Positions 27,054-35,869 of a DNA stretch of 64,000 nt are shown one piece after another. Source of the stretch: Alistipes sp. (GTDB taxonomy: Bacteria > Bacteroidota > Bacteroidia > Bacteroidales > Rikenellaceae). Position numbers and translations under genes: made by a program. The notes below the pieces were generated by a model. That model did not search any database. It was not told where the DNA came from and worked only from the letters and a program-made list of their open reading frames with translations. Where the stretch lies: positions 1-64,000 of the forward strand of contig JAGBTP010000018.1 in assembly GCA_017631255.1 (NCBI GenBank). The letters are read 5' to 3'. Within the stretch, counting starts at the first letter, position 1. Each line of letters begins with the position of its first letter.

Positions 27054-28148
27054 ATGAATGGCGAGAAGATACTTAGAGGTGTGGTCACCATTGCGGTGGT
27101 GGTGCTGGTGCTGTGGCTGATATGGTACCTGTGGAACATCGTACTCTATGTGCTTGCCGCTGCGGTGCTGTCGCTCGTGGGTAGACCTCTTGTGGTGCGC
27201 TTGCAGTCGCTCAGTATCTTCGGGTGGCATATGCCTCGAAGCGCTGCGGCAGCCGTTACGCTGCTCGTTATGTGGGTGGTGCTGGGTGCATTTTGCGCCC
27301 TCTTCCTGCCGCTTATTGCTGGTAAATTCAACGAACTTGCCTCGCTCGATTGGGATGGCGTCACACACCTTATCGAGTCGTCGCTTGTCGACCTTAAGGT
27401 GGCTTTGCATAAGCACCTTGCTCTTGAGGTTAGCGACATCGGTGCTGCATTTAAGCAGTTTGTGCTCAGCATCGTCGATGTGGACTATGTGCAGACCTTT
27501 GCAAACATCGCATCGGTGTTCAAGAGCGTGGGCATCGCCTTCTTCTCCGTATCGTTTATCACCTACTACTTTATGCAAGACGACGGCCTTTTCTATAAGC
27601 TCGTCGCACTCTTCTTCCCGGACCGCTATCGCAGCAATGTATTCCACGCGCTCGACTCGATTACGGCGCTGCTATCGCGCTACTTCGGTGGCTTGATGGT
27701 TGAGAGCTTGCTGCTTATGATAATCATCGCCGTGGTGATGCTCATCTTCGGTATGGCGCCCAGCGATGCCCTTATCATCGGCCTCATTATGGGTATCTTC
27801 AATGTTATCCCCTATGCAGGTCCCGTTATCGGAGCCTTCCTGTCGCTGTGCTTTGCTGTCATCTCGCCCATCGATGGCGATATGCTCTATACGGCCATCG
27901 TGCTGGCATCGACGGTTGTGAGCGTGAAGATTATTGATGATTTCGTGATTCAGCCGACACTCTACTCCGATAGAGTGCAGGCACACCCCTTGGAGATATT
28001 CCTCTGCATCCTCATTGCTGGCACCGTTGCTGGCGTGTGGGGTATGCTGCTCGCCATTCCTATGTACACCGTGCTGCGTGTCTTTGCGCGCGAGTTCTTC
28101 TCGGAGTATAGCCTCGTTCGTAAACTAACAAGCCAAATGACTAAGTAG
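27054..28148 (+). CDS. AI-2E family transporter (UPF0118)
   Basis: 364 residues with about seven to eight membrane helices: an N-terminal pair (about 8-45), a long soluble insert, and a C-terminal membrane block with IIGLIMGIFNVIPYAGP. Members export diverse small molecules or act as Na+/H+ antiporters, so the AI-2 name should not be read as substrate evidence. luxS is about 18 kb away. It ends four bases before the riboflavin kinase gene. Confidence 0.88.
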   Translation: MNGEKILRGVVTIAVVVLVLWLIWYLWNIVLYVLAAAVLSLVGRPLVVRLQSLSIFGWHMPRSAAAAVTLLVMWVVLGAFCALFLPLIAGKFNELASLDWDGVTHLIESSLVDLKVALHKHLALEVSDIGAAFKQFVLSIVDVDYVQTFANIASVFKSVGIAFFSVSFITYYFMQDDGLFYKLVALFFPDRYRSNVFHALDSITALLSRYFGGLMVESLLLMIIIAVVMLIFGMAPSDALIIGLIMGIFNVIPYAGPVIGAFLSLCFAVISPIDGDMLYTAIVLASTVVSVKIIDDFVIQPTLYSDRVQAHPLEIFLCILIAGTVAGVWGMLLAIPMYTVLRVFAREFFSEYSLVRKLTSQMTK

Positions 28149-28151
28149 CCT

Positions 28152-28508
28152 ATGATTATAGAGGGAGAGGTTATCCATGGTAAAAAGATTGGTCGCGCGT
28201 TAGGATTCCCAACGGCGAATATGTCGCTTGAGGCGTATCCCGATGTTGAGCGTGGTGTATATCGTTCGGAGGTGGAGATTGATGGACGCAAGTATCGCGC
28301 AATGTCGAATGTCGGCATCCGCCCCTCGGTGGGAGGCAAGGAGCTACTTCTCGAGACACACATTATCGACTTTGTGGGCGACCTATATGGTCGTAGGCTG
28401 AGTGTGACGCTTGTCGAGAAGTTGCGTGACGAGAAGAGGTTTGCCTCGATTGGAGACCTTAAGGAGCAGTTGTCGAAGGATTATTACACCATTAAGGATG
28501 CAAGATAG
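28152..28508 (+). CDS. stand-alone riboflavin kinase domain protein
   Basis: 118 residues covering only the flavokinase half of bifunctional RibF. It has the GRALGFPTAN motif (about 15-24), GVY (33-35) near the active site, SNVGIRPSVGG (about 52-62) and the C-terminal LRDEKRFASI helix. The FAD synthetase (nucleotidyltransferase) domain is absent, and the upstream gene is an unrelated transporter, so it is not a frameshift fragment. It should phosphorylate riboflavin to FMN. Last gene of the operon; ubiX, which consumes FMN, converges on it from the other strand. Confidence 0.88.
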   Translation: MIIEGEVIHGKKIGRALGFPTANMSLEAYPDVERGVYRSEVEIDGRKYRAMSNVGIRPSVGGKELLLETHIIDFVGDLYGRRLSVTLVEKLRDEKRFASIGDLKEQLSKDYYTIKDAR

Positions 28509-28535
28509 ACTCTGGCGTGGTGGATCTTGAAAATA

Positions 28536-28565
28536 ATAAGTGCCTCGGATTTCCGAGGCACTTAT
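28536..28565 (+). terminator. terminator hairpin after the riboflavin kinase gene
   Basis: A perfect 13-bp stem (28536-28548 with 28553-28565, 4-base loop). The T tract is short and mixed with A. Confidence 0.7.
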
Positions 28566-28642
28566 CTTATATATATGTACGCTGTAAGCGCCTATTCTTC
28601 GGGGGGTATTTGTGCGCTGTGGCGCGCAGATATGTGGTTGTC

Positions 28643-29203
28643 CTACTTGTCTGCACTCTCGCCCCAGCGCTGATGTGGGGTAGCGATGCCTGTCATCTCG
28701 ACGATGCGCTGCGAGAGGTTGAGGCATAGGTTCTCGATGGTGTCGGCGCCCAAGTAGAAGGCGGGTGAGGCGGGGATTACAATAGCGCCAGCCTCGGTAA
28801 CTGATACCATATTACGAAGGTGGATGAGTGAGTAGGGTGCCTCGCGTACCACAAGAATGAGGCGGCGGCGCTCCTTGAGCATCACATCTGCTGCGCGCTC
28901 GATGAGTGTGCGTGACACGCCCGTCGCTATGCGTGCTACGCAGCCCATAGATGCAGGGACGATAATCATAGCATCCCACGCTGCTGAGCCGCTTGCTACC
29001 GAACTCCACATATCCTCGTTGTCGTACTCCACGATGCGCTTATCGCTGGGTAGCTCCACGCCCTCGGCACGCAGCACATCGGCGGCGTGGTGACTCTTGA
29101 TGAGGGCTATGCGCTCAACGGTGGGTGAGGCGATGAGTAGCTCGAGCACCTGACGCGCATATATTGCGCCGCTGGCTCCCGTAATGGCGACTATGATATT
29201 CAT
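28643..29203 (-). CDS. ubiX: flavin prenyltransferase
   Basis: 186 residues from the ATG at 29203 (MNIIVAITGASGAIYARQ). The frame extends 14 codons upstream, but the family start is here. UbiX joins a dimethylallyl group to FMN, making prenylated FMN for UbiD decarboxylases. The FMN-binding GASGAIYA (9-16), PASMGCVARIATG and the REAPYSLIHLRNM motif are all present. No ubiD homologue is in the window. It lies 20 bases downstream of the deacetylase gene on the same strand. Confidence 0.94.
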   Translation of the reverse strand: MNIIVAITGASGAIYARQVLELLIASPTVERIALIKSHHAADVLRAEGVELPSDKRIVEYDNEDMWSSVASGSAAWDAMIIVPASMGCVARIATGVSRTLIERAADVMLKERRRLILVVREAPYSLIHLRNMVSVTEAGAIVIPASPAFYLGADTIENLCLNLSQRIVEMTGIATPHQRWGESADK

Positions 29204-29223
29204 CTTTGCGGTATTCTTAACTG

Positions 29224-29832
29224 TTATAACTCCAAAATCTTGCACTCCAGACCCTTCTCGCGTGCTGCGCGCAGCAGTGCTGGTAGTACATAGCTCGTAT
29301 TGCGGAAAGACTTTGCGCTGTCGTGCAACGAGATGATGTCGCCGCCACGCAGACCCTTAATCGTGCCCCTGAGGCAGGCCTTAGGCGATAGGTGGCTGTT
29401 GTAGTCGCGCGAGAGAACATTCCACATAACCACGCGATAGCGCTGCGACACCTCGTGCAGCTGTGTGCGTGTGATGCGGGCATAGGGCGGGCGGAAGAGC
29501 TCGGTATGCACCATATCGGCAGCTAAATCCACATCCTCGATATATCGCTCTGGCGTCATCGTCCAACCCTTCTGGTGGGAGTAGGTGTGGTTGCCAACCT
29601 TGTGTCCACGGTCGATAATCATCTGGTAGAGGTCGGGGTATAGCTCCACATTCTTGCCGAGGACGAAGAAGGTGGCCTTCGCGTCGTAGCGGTCGAGGGT
29701 GTGGAGTATCCACTCGGTGACACCGGGCGTGGGTCCGTCGTCGAAGGTGAGGTAGATGCCGTCGGGGTCATCCATCCTCCACACAACGCCGGGGAACATC
29801 CAACGAAGTAGTCTGCCTGGTTTAATGCGCAT
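29224..29832 (-). CDS. polysaccharide deacetylase (NodB/CE4 fold)
   Basis: 202 residues. Motif 1 is TFDDGPTPGVT (catalytic-base Asp31 and metal Asp32). Motif 2 is HTYSH (metal His82 and His86), motif 3 RPPYARIT, and the closing LHD is near residue 167. It should remove N-acetyl groups from peptidoglycan or another amino-sugar polymer. No clear signal peptide is present, only a mildly hydrophobic N-terminus, so localisation is uncertain. Confidence 0.92.
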   Translation of the reverse strand: MRIKPGRLLRWMFPGVVWRMDDPDGIYLTFDDGPTPGVTEWILHTLDRYDAKATFFVLGKNVELYPDLYQMIIDRGHKVGNHTYSHQKGWTMTPERYIEDVDLAADMVHTELFRPPYARITRTQLHEVSQRYRVVMWNVLSRDYNSHLSPKACLRGTIKGLRGGDIISLHDSAKSFRNTSYVLPALLRAAREKGLECKILEL

Positions 29833-29893
29833 ATCTTATATTTCGAAATACTCTAATTAGTTCACTTATACCGACGCAAAGGTAACTTTTTTT

Positions 29894-29922
29894 TTGAAAA
29901 TCGAAAAATATGGTTATCTTTG
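29894..29922 (+). promoter_or_regulatory. promoter of DUF4837 lipoprotein gene
   Basis: TTG (29894-29896), an 18-base spacer and TATCTTTG (29915-29922). The leader of about 80 bases contains an inverted repeat (29933-29939 with 29976-29982). Confidence 0.6.
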
Positions 29923-30006
29923 TATGGATATTGCCCACCGTGGGCTCGTAACAAAACCTCGGTGCTCGCTGCGTTGGTGGGCGTGAGGTATAACATCTTA
30001 CTTGCT

Positions 30007-31014
30007 ATGAAACACCTTTTTACAAAATTTATTGCCCTTGTGGTGACATTTGCCTCTCTCGCACTTGCGTCGTGTACCGTCAAGAGTACCATTCCCGAAA
30101 GGACCACTGCTGGCGATGCCTACGATGTTGTGGTAGTGGCTAATGACGATGTGTGGCCAGGTGAGTTGAGCTATGCTATTTGCGACCTCCTGGAGGCGTC
30201 GGCACCAGGCCTGACACGCCCGCAGGGCTACTTCAATATCGTCAAGCACGCCGCACCTGAGCGCGTGTCGGAGATTGACCGCAAGTATCCAAATCTGCTT
30301 GTTGTTAGCATTAACCCTGCCGTAGCGGAGGCGTCGTATGGCATTAGTAATAATGTATATGCCCGCCCACAGACCATACTCACAATCACCGCACCATCGG
30401 TGGAGGCGTGTGTCGACTATGTTGTGACAAATGCCGTTGCGCTGCGTGAGGAGTTGGAGCGAGGCGAGCGCAACAATAGCAACCGCTACTACGCCCAGCG
30501 CCCAGCCAAGGAACTGATGGCCGACTTCAAGAACCATACAGGCGTGGAGATGGTTATCCCTGCGGGATTCTTTAAGGCTAATACACGCGATAAGGAGTTG
30601 CTCTGGTACCTGCGTGACTACCCAACGCGTGCGCAGTATATCTTCGCGTTTAAGAGTGCCGTAGATCCTACCTTGCCAGTAGATATGCAGGCACTATCGG
30701 TTATGGGTGCTGTGGATGCTAAGCTGGCGACAATCTCGAGCAAGGATGCCAAGGGCTCATATATGCGCCTCTCGAACGAGCCGCAGTCACTCACTATCAC
30801 ACCCGACATCGACATCAATGGCCGTAATTGGCTCGAGCTGCGTGGTTGGTGGGAGGTTGCTGGCGACTTTATGGGTGGACCATTCGTCGGCTATGTGACT
30901 ATCGACGAGGCTACATCCGAGGCGCTGGTGGTTATGTTCGCCCTCTATGCACCCGAGGACCCACAGCGTAACCTGCTCCGAGAACTTGAGCACCTTATTT
31001 ATACTACGAAGTAG
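30007..31014 (+). CDS. DUF4837 family lipoprotein
   Basis: About 335 residues from the ATG at 30007 (MKHLFTKF), chosen because it begins the SPII signal peptide with Cys at about residue 18 (LALASC). The frame is open to 29920, but the promoter overlaps that point. The mature part resembles DUF4837, a Bacteroidota-specific family of unknown function: GDAYDVVVVANDD near the start, a conserved WYLRDYPTRAQYIF region and LRGWWEVAGDFMGGPFVGY near the end. No catalytic motif is recognised. Monocistronic. Confidence 0.82.
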   Translation: MKHLFTKFIALVVTFASLALASCTVKSTIPERTTAGDAYDVVVVANDDVWPGELSYAICDLLEASAPGLTRPQGYFNIVKHAAPERVSEIDRKYPNLLVVSINPAVAEASYGISNNVYARPQTILTITAPSVEACVDYVVTNAVALREELERGERNNSNRYYAQRPAKELMADFKNHTGVEMVIPAGFFKANTRDKELLWYLRDYPTRAQYIFAFKSAVDPTLPVDMQALSVMGAVDAKLATISSKDAKGSYMRLSNEPQSLTITPDIDINGRNWLELRGWWEVAGDFMGGPFVGYVTIDEATSEALVVMFALYAPEDPQRNLLRELEHLIYTTK

Positions 31015-31089
31015 TGCCGAGTGGTGCGTGGCATATCCGTAGCACCGTAGGATTGTAGAGTAGTACGCGAAAATCAAATATCCCCATAA

Positions 31090-31127
31090 ACAATATATGC
31101 TCCGCTGAATGGCGGAGCATATATTGT
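31090..31127. terminator. bidirectional terminator between the DUF4837 gene and thiL
   Basis: A perfect 16-bp stem (31090-31105 with 31112-31127, 6-base loop) between converging genes. Confidence 0.8.
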
Positions 31128-31142
31128 TGTATCGTTACAGCT

Positions 31143-32171
31143 CTATCGGTCGAAGGCCTGAGCCTTGAGAGCGATGCCCTCGCCGTCGGGCGTTACAAGC
31201 ACCACGCCAGCCTCTGGGCGGGTGATGTGGCCGATGATGTCGACAAGACCGAGCTGCATAACCTTCTCCTGCATCGAGAGGGGTACGGTGAAGAGTAGCT
31301 CGTGGTCCTCGCCACCGTTGAGTGCTGCGATGACGGGGTCGATGTGCATCTCCTCGGCAAGCTGCGATGTCTGGCGGGCGATAGGTATACGCTCAAGGTA
31401 GATGCGCGCACCGCACTCCGACGACTTGCATATCTGTCTGAGGTCCGACGCCAAACCATCCGAAAGGTCAATCATTGAGGTGGGGGTGATGCCCTCCTCG
31501 CTGAGTGCGTTGATGATGTTGACCCTTGCGCGTGGCTTGAGGTAGCGCTCAAGGAGGTAGTCGTAGCCCTCGAACTGTGGCTCTGGGTTATTCACGCCGC
31601 TGAGCACGCGCTTCTCGCGCTCAAGGAGGTGTAGGCCCATATATGCCGCACCGAGGTTCGAGGTGATGCAGATAAGGTCGTGCTCCTTGGCACCTGAGCG
31701 GTAGACAACAGTCTCCTTCTTTGCTCGACCTACGGCTGTGATGCTGATTGTAAGGCCGTTGAGCGATGCTGTGGTGTCGCCACCAACAAGGTCGACGCCA
31801 TACTCCTTGCAGGCAAACTCCATACCTTCGTAAAGAGCATCGAGTGCCTCGACGGTAATTTTAGCCGATACGCCGAGTGCTACTACCACCTGCTCTGCCT
31901 TGGCGTTCATCGCTATGATGTCGTTTATGCCGCGCACGATGGCCTTGTAGCCGAGGTGCTTGAGTGGGAAGTAGCTCAGGTCGAAGTCGATACCCTCGGT
32001 CATCATATCGGTAGATAGGAGCATAACGCTCTCCCCCATATCGATGACGGCAGCGTCGTCGCCAGCAGCCTTAAGGGTGGTTGCATTGCGCTTCTCGAGG
32101 CGTGCGGTGAGGCGGTCGATAAGGCCAAATTCGCCCAAAGATGATATCTCGGTTCCCGTTTTTTTGTTCAT
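31143..32171 (-). CDS. thiL: thiamine-monophosphate kinase
   Basis: 342 residues, PurM/AIR-synthase-like fold. Phosphorylates thiamine monophosphate to the active diphosphate cofactor. Conserved GDDAAVID (about 37-44), the STDMMTEGIDFDL metal loop, GGDTTAS and the DLSDGLASDL segment are intact. No other thiamine gene is adjacent. Confidence 0.95.
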   Translation of the reverse strand: MNKKTGTEISSLGEFGLIDRLTARLEKRNATTLKAAGDDAAVIDMGESVMLLSTDMMTEGIDFDLSYFPLKHLGYKAIVRGINDIIAMNAKAEQVVVALGVSAKITVEALDALYEGMEFACKEYGVDLVGGDTTASLNGLTISITAVGRAKKETVVYRSGAKEHDLICITSNLGAAYMGLHLLEREKRVLSGVNNPEPQFEGYDYLLERYLKPRARVNIINALSEEGITPTSMIDLSDGLASDLRQICKSSECGARIYLERIPIARQTSQLAEEMHIDPVIAALNGGEDHELLFTVPLSMQEKVMQLGLVDIIGHITRPEAGVVLVTPDGEGIALKAQAFDR

Positions 32172-32225
32172 AGTAAGTGCGGCAATTTTTAATTTAATAA
32201 ATTTTTTGCAAAAGTATCGTTTTGA

Positions 32226-32256
32226 TTGTTAAATTGCAAAAAAAAATATATCTTTG
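32226..32256 (+). promoter_or_regulatory. promoter of adk
   Basis: TTG (32226-32228), exactly 20 bases, then TATCTTTG (32249-32256). About 40 bases of leader precede the ATG. Confidence 0.7.
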
Positions 32257-32301
32257 CCTCAAATTTTTTTACCGGAGTAGTAACATAAAACTTAAATAGT
32301 G

Positions 32302-32874
32302 ATGGTTAACATTATCCTTTTTGGTGCGCCAGGTTGTGGCAAGGGTACACAAGCGGCACGACTTGCGCAGCACTACGACCTATACCATATCTCTACTGGT
32401 GAGGTGATTCGCTCGGAGATTAAGCGAGGTACGGAGCTTGGTAAGAGTATGGAGGGTTATATCTCACGCGGTGAGCTTGCTCCCGACTCTATCGTGGTTG
32501 AGATGGTACGCGACTATATGCTTTCGCATAACGACAAGGGATGTATCTTTGACGGCTTTCCACGCACTACGGCACAGGCTGAGATCTTCGATGCTATGCT
32601 CGCTGAGGCTGGTGCTAAGGTCGATGTGATGGTCTATATGGATGTGCCAGAGCAGGAGCTAGTAAACCGTATCCTTCTCCGTGGTAAGGAGTCGGGTCGC
32701 GCTGATGACGCTTCTGAGGAGGTTATCCGCAATAGAATCGAGGTGTATCGCCAGCAGACTGCCATCGTGGCAGAGTACTACACTCAGCAGAATAAGTATT
32801 CGGAGATTAACGGTCTCGGTACTATGGATGAGGTCTTTGATAGACTTGTTGCGGTTATCGACAGCAAAAAGTAG
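32302..32874 (+). CDS. adk: adenylate kinase
   Basis: 190 residues from the ATG at 32302 (a GTG directly before it is also in frame). Interconverts ATP, AMP and ADP. P-loop GAPGCGKGT is at the N-terminus, and there are the AMP-binding segment with ISTGEVIRSEI and the DGFPRT motif. The LID is short (GKESGRADD) without the zinc-ribbon insertion, as in short-type kinases. It has its own promoter. A hairpin follows, and the TPM gene starts only 11 bases beyond it. Confidence 0.96.
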   Translation: MVNIILFGAPGCGKGTQAARLAQHYDLYHISTGEVIRSEIKRGTELGKSMEGYISRGELAPDSIVVEMVRDYMLSHNDKGCIFDGFPRTTAQAEIFDAMLAEAGAKVDVMVYMDVPEQELVNRILLRGKESGRADDASEEVIRNRIEVYRQQTAIVAEYYTQQNKYSEINGLGTMDEVFDRLVAVIDSKK

Positions 32875-32901
32875 TCGCTTTGGTGATAGAAAATTGCAAT
32901 G

Positions 32902-32944
32902 CGGGTAGTCTTATAAGTAATAACTTACGGGACTACCCGTTTCT
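32902..32944 (+). terminator. hairpin between adk and the TPM gene
   Basis: A nine-bp stem (32902-32910 with 32931-32939) has an inner AAGT/ACTT stem and is followed by TTTCTT. It ends 10 bases before the next start codon. Confidence 0.65.
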
Positions 32945-32949
32945 TATGT

Positions 32950-33903
32950 ATGAAAGGTATGAAATCGATACTACTTGCCATTGCACTCTTTGTGGGTGTT
33001 GCGGTGTCTACGCCAGCCTTTGCTGTTGAGGCGGTGGCGTGGCGCGTGTCGGATATCAGCAATGTGCAGCTTAGCGATCGCACACGATTTGTTACGAATC
33101 CCGACGGCGTGCTCTCGACAGATGCTGTGGCGGCGCTCGACTCGATATGCTACTCGCTCAAGGAGCGTGGCATTGCCGAGGTGGCCATTGTTGCTGTTCG
33201 CGACATCTATCCACGCGATATGCTTGGCTTCTCGCAGGAGCTGTTCGAGGGCTGGGGTGTTGGCGACGACGAGCTGGATAATGGCCTCGGAATCCTCTTG
33301 GTGGAGGATATGCGTGAGATACGCTTCCATACGGGCTATGGCATCGAGGGCGTGCTAACGGATGCCCACTGCTACGAGATTCAGCAGCAGTATATGGTTC
33401 CATATTTCCGTCAGGGCGACTACTCGGCGGGTATGGTTGCGGGCGTTAGGGCTGTTGACGAGCTACTCACTTCGGGAGAGCTGCCTCGTGCTGAGGCTGA
33501 GGCTGATGGTGCGGTGATGTGGCTTGCACTATGCATCGTCGTGATATTTGTCTTGGTGCCTATCGTTATGGTCGTTGTTGCTGAGCGCGCAAAGACCAAG
33601 TGCCCGAACTGCGGTAAGCATAGCCTTAGGGTGGTCAAGCGTGATAGAATGATACTCTCGACTATGCAGCACTATATCGTCGAGACACTCCACTGTGATA
33701 ACTGTCATACCGACCACACGCGCCGACAGCGTGATGATGACCATCGTGGCGGCAATGGCGGTGGTGGTATATGGTTCTTCCCGTTGGGTATGGGAGGCAC
33801 GAGTCGTGGTGGTGGCTATGGTGGTGGCTATGGCGGTGGTTTCGGCGGAGGAGGCTTTGGTGGCGGTAGCTTCGGCGGTGGCGGCTCAGGTTCAAGTTGG
33901 TAG
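32950..33903 (+). CDS. TPM-domain membrane protein with zinc ribbon and Gly-rich tail
   Basis: 317 residues. Signal peptide to about residue 25 (AFA), a TPM (YgcG/Psb32-like) domain (about 40-175) and one membrane helix (about 190-210). A four-cysteine ribbon follows (Cys218, Cys221, Cys249, Cys252), then a tail made almost entirely of Gly with Ser, Tyr and Phe. The pairing with LemA 46 bases downstream is a conserved TPM-LemA envelope module. Its function is unclear in most bacteria, though TPM domains have been linked to photosystem repair and phosphatase activity in plants. The Cys pairs would face the cytoplasm by this topology. Confidence 0.85.
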   Translation: MKGMKSILLAIALFVGVAVSTPAFAVEAVAWRVSDISNVQLSDRTRFVTNPDGVLSTDAVAALDSICYSLKERGIAEVAIVAVRDIYPRDMLGFSQELFEGWGVGDDELDNGLGILLVEDMREIRFHTGYGIEGVLTDAHCYEIQQQYMVPYFRQGDYSAGMVAGVRAVDELLTSGELPRAEAEADGAVMWLALCIVVIFVLVPIVMVVVAERAKTKCPNCGKHSLRVVKRDRMILSTMQHYIVETLHCDNCHTDHTRRQRDDDHRGGNGGGGIWFFPLGMGGTSRGGGYGGGYGGGFGGGGFGGGSFGGGGSGSSW

Positions 33904-33949
33904 TGGATAGGATGAAGAAAAATAGGAAAAATATTAATACTTTAACAAT

Positions 33950-34537
33950 ATGAAGAACAAGACTTTACTTATCGTATTGGGCGTTATCGCCGTAGTGGTT
34001 GTATGGGCCGTATCAGCATACAACGGTTTGGTTAGCAAGCAGGAAGGTGTCTCTGAGGCGTGGGCAAATGTTGAGACTGTTTACCAGCGTCGTGCTGACC
34101 TTATTCCTAATCTTGTGAATACGGTCAAGGGTTATGCTGCGCACGAGAGCTCGACACTGGAGCAGGTGACCCAGGCGCGTGCTAATGCAACATCGCTCAC
34201 CCTCGACCCTGAGACCGCAACGCCTGAGCAGATGGCATCGTGGCTAGAGGCACAAAATGAGGTGGGCTCAGCACTTGGTAGACTTATCGCCATTGCGGAG
34301 AGCTATCCCGACCTCAAGGCCAACACCAACTTTCTCGACTTGCAGAAGCAACTCGAGGGTACGGAGAACCGCATCTCTACCGAGCGTAGAAAGTATAACG
34401 AGAAGGTGCGCGAGTTCAATGTTGCGATTCGTAAGTTCCCAAAGAGCCTGATTGCTTCGATGTTCGGCTTCGAGAAGCTCTCGCTATTCGAGGCTCAGGA
34501 GGGTGCTGAGGTGGCACCTGTGGTGTCGTTCGAGTAG
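33950..34537 (+). CDS. lemA: LemA family protein
   Basis: 195 residues. One N-terminal membrane helix (about 4-22) and a short outside tail, then a long helical-bundle domain with the family strings VSEAWANVETVYQRRADLIPNL and RKYNEKVREFN. LemA proteins are envelope proteins of unsettled function. Here it follows a TPM gene, the usual partner. A strong terminator comes after it. Confidence 0.93.
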   Translation: MKNKTLLIVLGVIAVVVVWAVSAYNGLVSKQEGVSEAWANVETVYQRRADLIPNLVNTVKGYAAHESSTLEQVTQARANATSLTLDPETATPEQMASWLEAQNEVGSALGRLIAIAESYPDLKANTNFLDLQKQLEGTENRISTERRKYNEKVREFNVAIRKFPKSLIASMFGFEKLSLFEAQEGAEVAPVVSFE

Positions 34538-34572
34538 TCGATTTGGGGGCGTAACCATAGACTAAAAGCGTC

Positions 34573-34618
34573 GGCGCTGACTGCGGAGTGATAAACTTCG
34601 GCGGTCAGCGCCTTTTTT
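34573..34618 (+). terminator. intrinsic terminator of TPM-lemA
   Basis: A nine-bp stem (34573-34581 with 34604-34612) followed by six T. Confidence 0.85.
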
Positions 34619-34654
34619 ATCTCCTAAAATGGTGGGTGAGAGTGAAATTTTTTG

Positions 34655-34662
34655 TATATTTG
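34655..34662 (+). promoter_or_regulatory. -7 element of the glucosaminidase gene
   Basis: TATATTTG lies about 60 bases before the ATG at 34724. No convincing TTG is at -33. Confidence 0.5.
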
Positions 34663-34723
34663 CAAAGGCTGTACACATATCTTTGGGGTGCGGCGATGAT
34701 GGAAATATAAGAATTGTGTAGCA

Positions 34724-35824
34724 ATGAGACAAATGACAATAAATATAGCGAGCCTACTCTTCGCAATGCTCCTATCGGTGGCAACCCTTTGGGCACAGGT
34801 GGCAGAGCCTGAGGCCGATAAGGCGCAGCAGCCAACAGAGGAGTGGGTGAAGATGACGCCAGAGGAGTATATCTACAAGTGGCGACATATCGCAATCGAG
34901 AATATGGAGGTCTATGGCATCCCTGCCAGCATCACTATGGGTCAGGCGGTGCTCGAGTCGGGCTTCGGCAATGGCTACCTTGCGCGTGTGGCCAATAACC
35001 ACTTCTGCATCAAGTGCAAGAGCTCGTGGACGGGCCGCACCATAACCCACGCCGATGACCGTCCCGATGATTGCTTCCGTGTATATGATAGTGTCGAGGC
35101 CTCGTTCAACGACCACGCTGAGTTCCTGTGCGAGGGTAAGCGATACGAGTTCTTGTTTGCCTACGATAGCGACGACTACAAGAGCTGGGCTAAGGGCCTC
35201 AAGCAGGCGGGCTATGCCACAGCGCCAGACTATGCCGATAGATTGATAAATACTATCGAGCGCTACCACCTCTACCTGCTCGACCGCAAGGATGGCATTG
35301 CGGCATACGACGAGTATGCTCAGCGCGAGTTGGGATATGCGCCCAATGTGGCACCAGAGGCGGAGACGCCGCTGCTGGCAGCAGATGTGCAGGGGAAGGA
35401 GGCATCGCAGCGCGATATGACTAAGGCGTATGCCGATAAGGGCATCGACCCAAATAACTTCCGCGTGACGATTAACTCGCACCACGGCTACAATGTCTAC
35501 CTGACCAACGGCGCCTACTATGTGGTGGCTAAGGCTGGTGATAGCTTCGCATCTATTGGCAAGCTCTTCGAGATAGCGCCGCAGACGCTGCGTAAGTTCA
35601 ACGACCTCAAGTCGGGTGCTGAGCCTCAGGAGGGCGATGTGGTATATATCGAGCGCAAGGCCTCAAGTTGGGTGGGTAACGAGATGATGCACCGAGTGTC
35701 GAAGGGCGAGACGCTGCACCAGCTATCGCAGCTCTACGGCATCCGCTTGCAGAGCCTCTCGAAGCTCAACCATATCCGTGCTACGGACAACCTCGTGGAG
35801 GGTGCTATGTTGCGCCTGAGATAG
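34724..35824 (+). CDS. N-acetylglucosaminidase (GH73) with LysM repeats
   Basis: 366 residues. Signal peptide of about 25 residues (LWAQ). A GH73/FlgJ-like domain (about 48-185) has the catalytic Glu in QAVLESGFGNG and the NNHFCIKC motif. Two LysM peptidoglycan-binding repeats follow (about 262-308 and 320-365, the second MHRVSKGETLHQLSQLYGI). It should cut glycan strands of peptidoglycan in the periplasm. The next gene starts 45 bases later on the same strand. Confidence 0.93.
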   Translation: MRQMTINIASLLFAMLLSVATLWAQVAEPEADKAQQPTEEWVKMTPEEYIYKWRHIAIENMEVYGIPASITMGQAVLESGFGNGYLARVANNHFCIKCKSSWTGRTITHADDRPDDCFRVYDSVEASFNDHAEFLCEGKRYEFLFAYDSDDYKSWAKGLKQAGYATAPDYADRLINTIERYHLYLLDRKDGIAAYDEYAQRELGYAPNVAPEAETPLLAADVQGKEASQRDMTKAYADKGIDPNNFRVTINSHHGYNVYLTNGAYYVVAKAGDSFASIGKLFEIAPQTLRKFNDLKSGAEPQEGDVVYIERKASSWVGNEMMHRVSKGETLHQLSQLYGIRLQSLSKLNHIRATDNLVEGAMLRLR

Positions 35825-35869
35825 TCCGAGTCGAGGTGTAAGGGGGAAAGAAATAAACATAAATATAGT

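Noticed and set aside
27054..28148. AI-2E transporter and luxS (45.6 kb) as one quorum-sensing system
   Set aside because: They are 18 kb apart, the transporter belongs to a lipid/protease operon, and the AI-2 role of this family is not general.
33800..33900. GGT/GGC repeats as a possible regulatory or recombination repeat
   Set aside because: They encode the Gly-rich tail of the TPM protein in frame.
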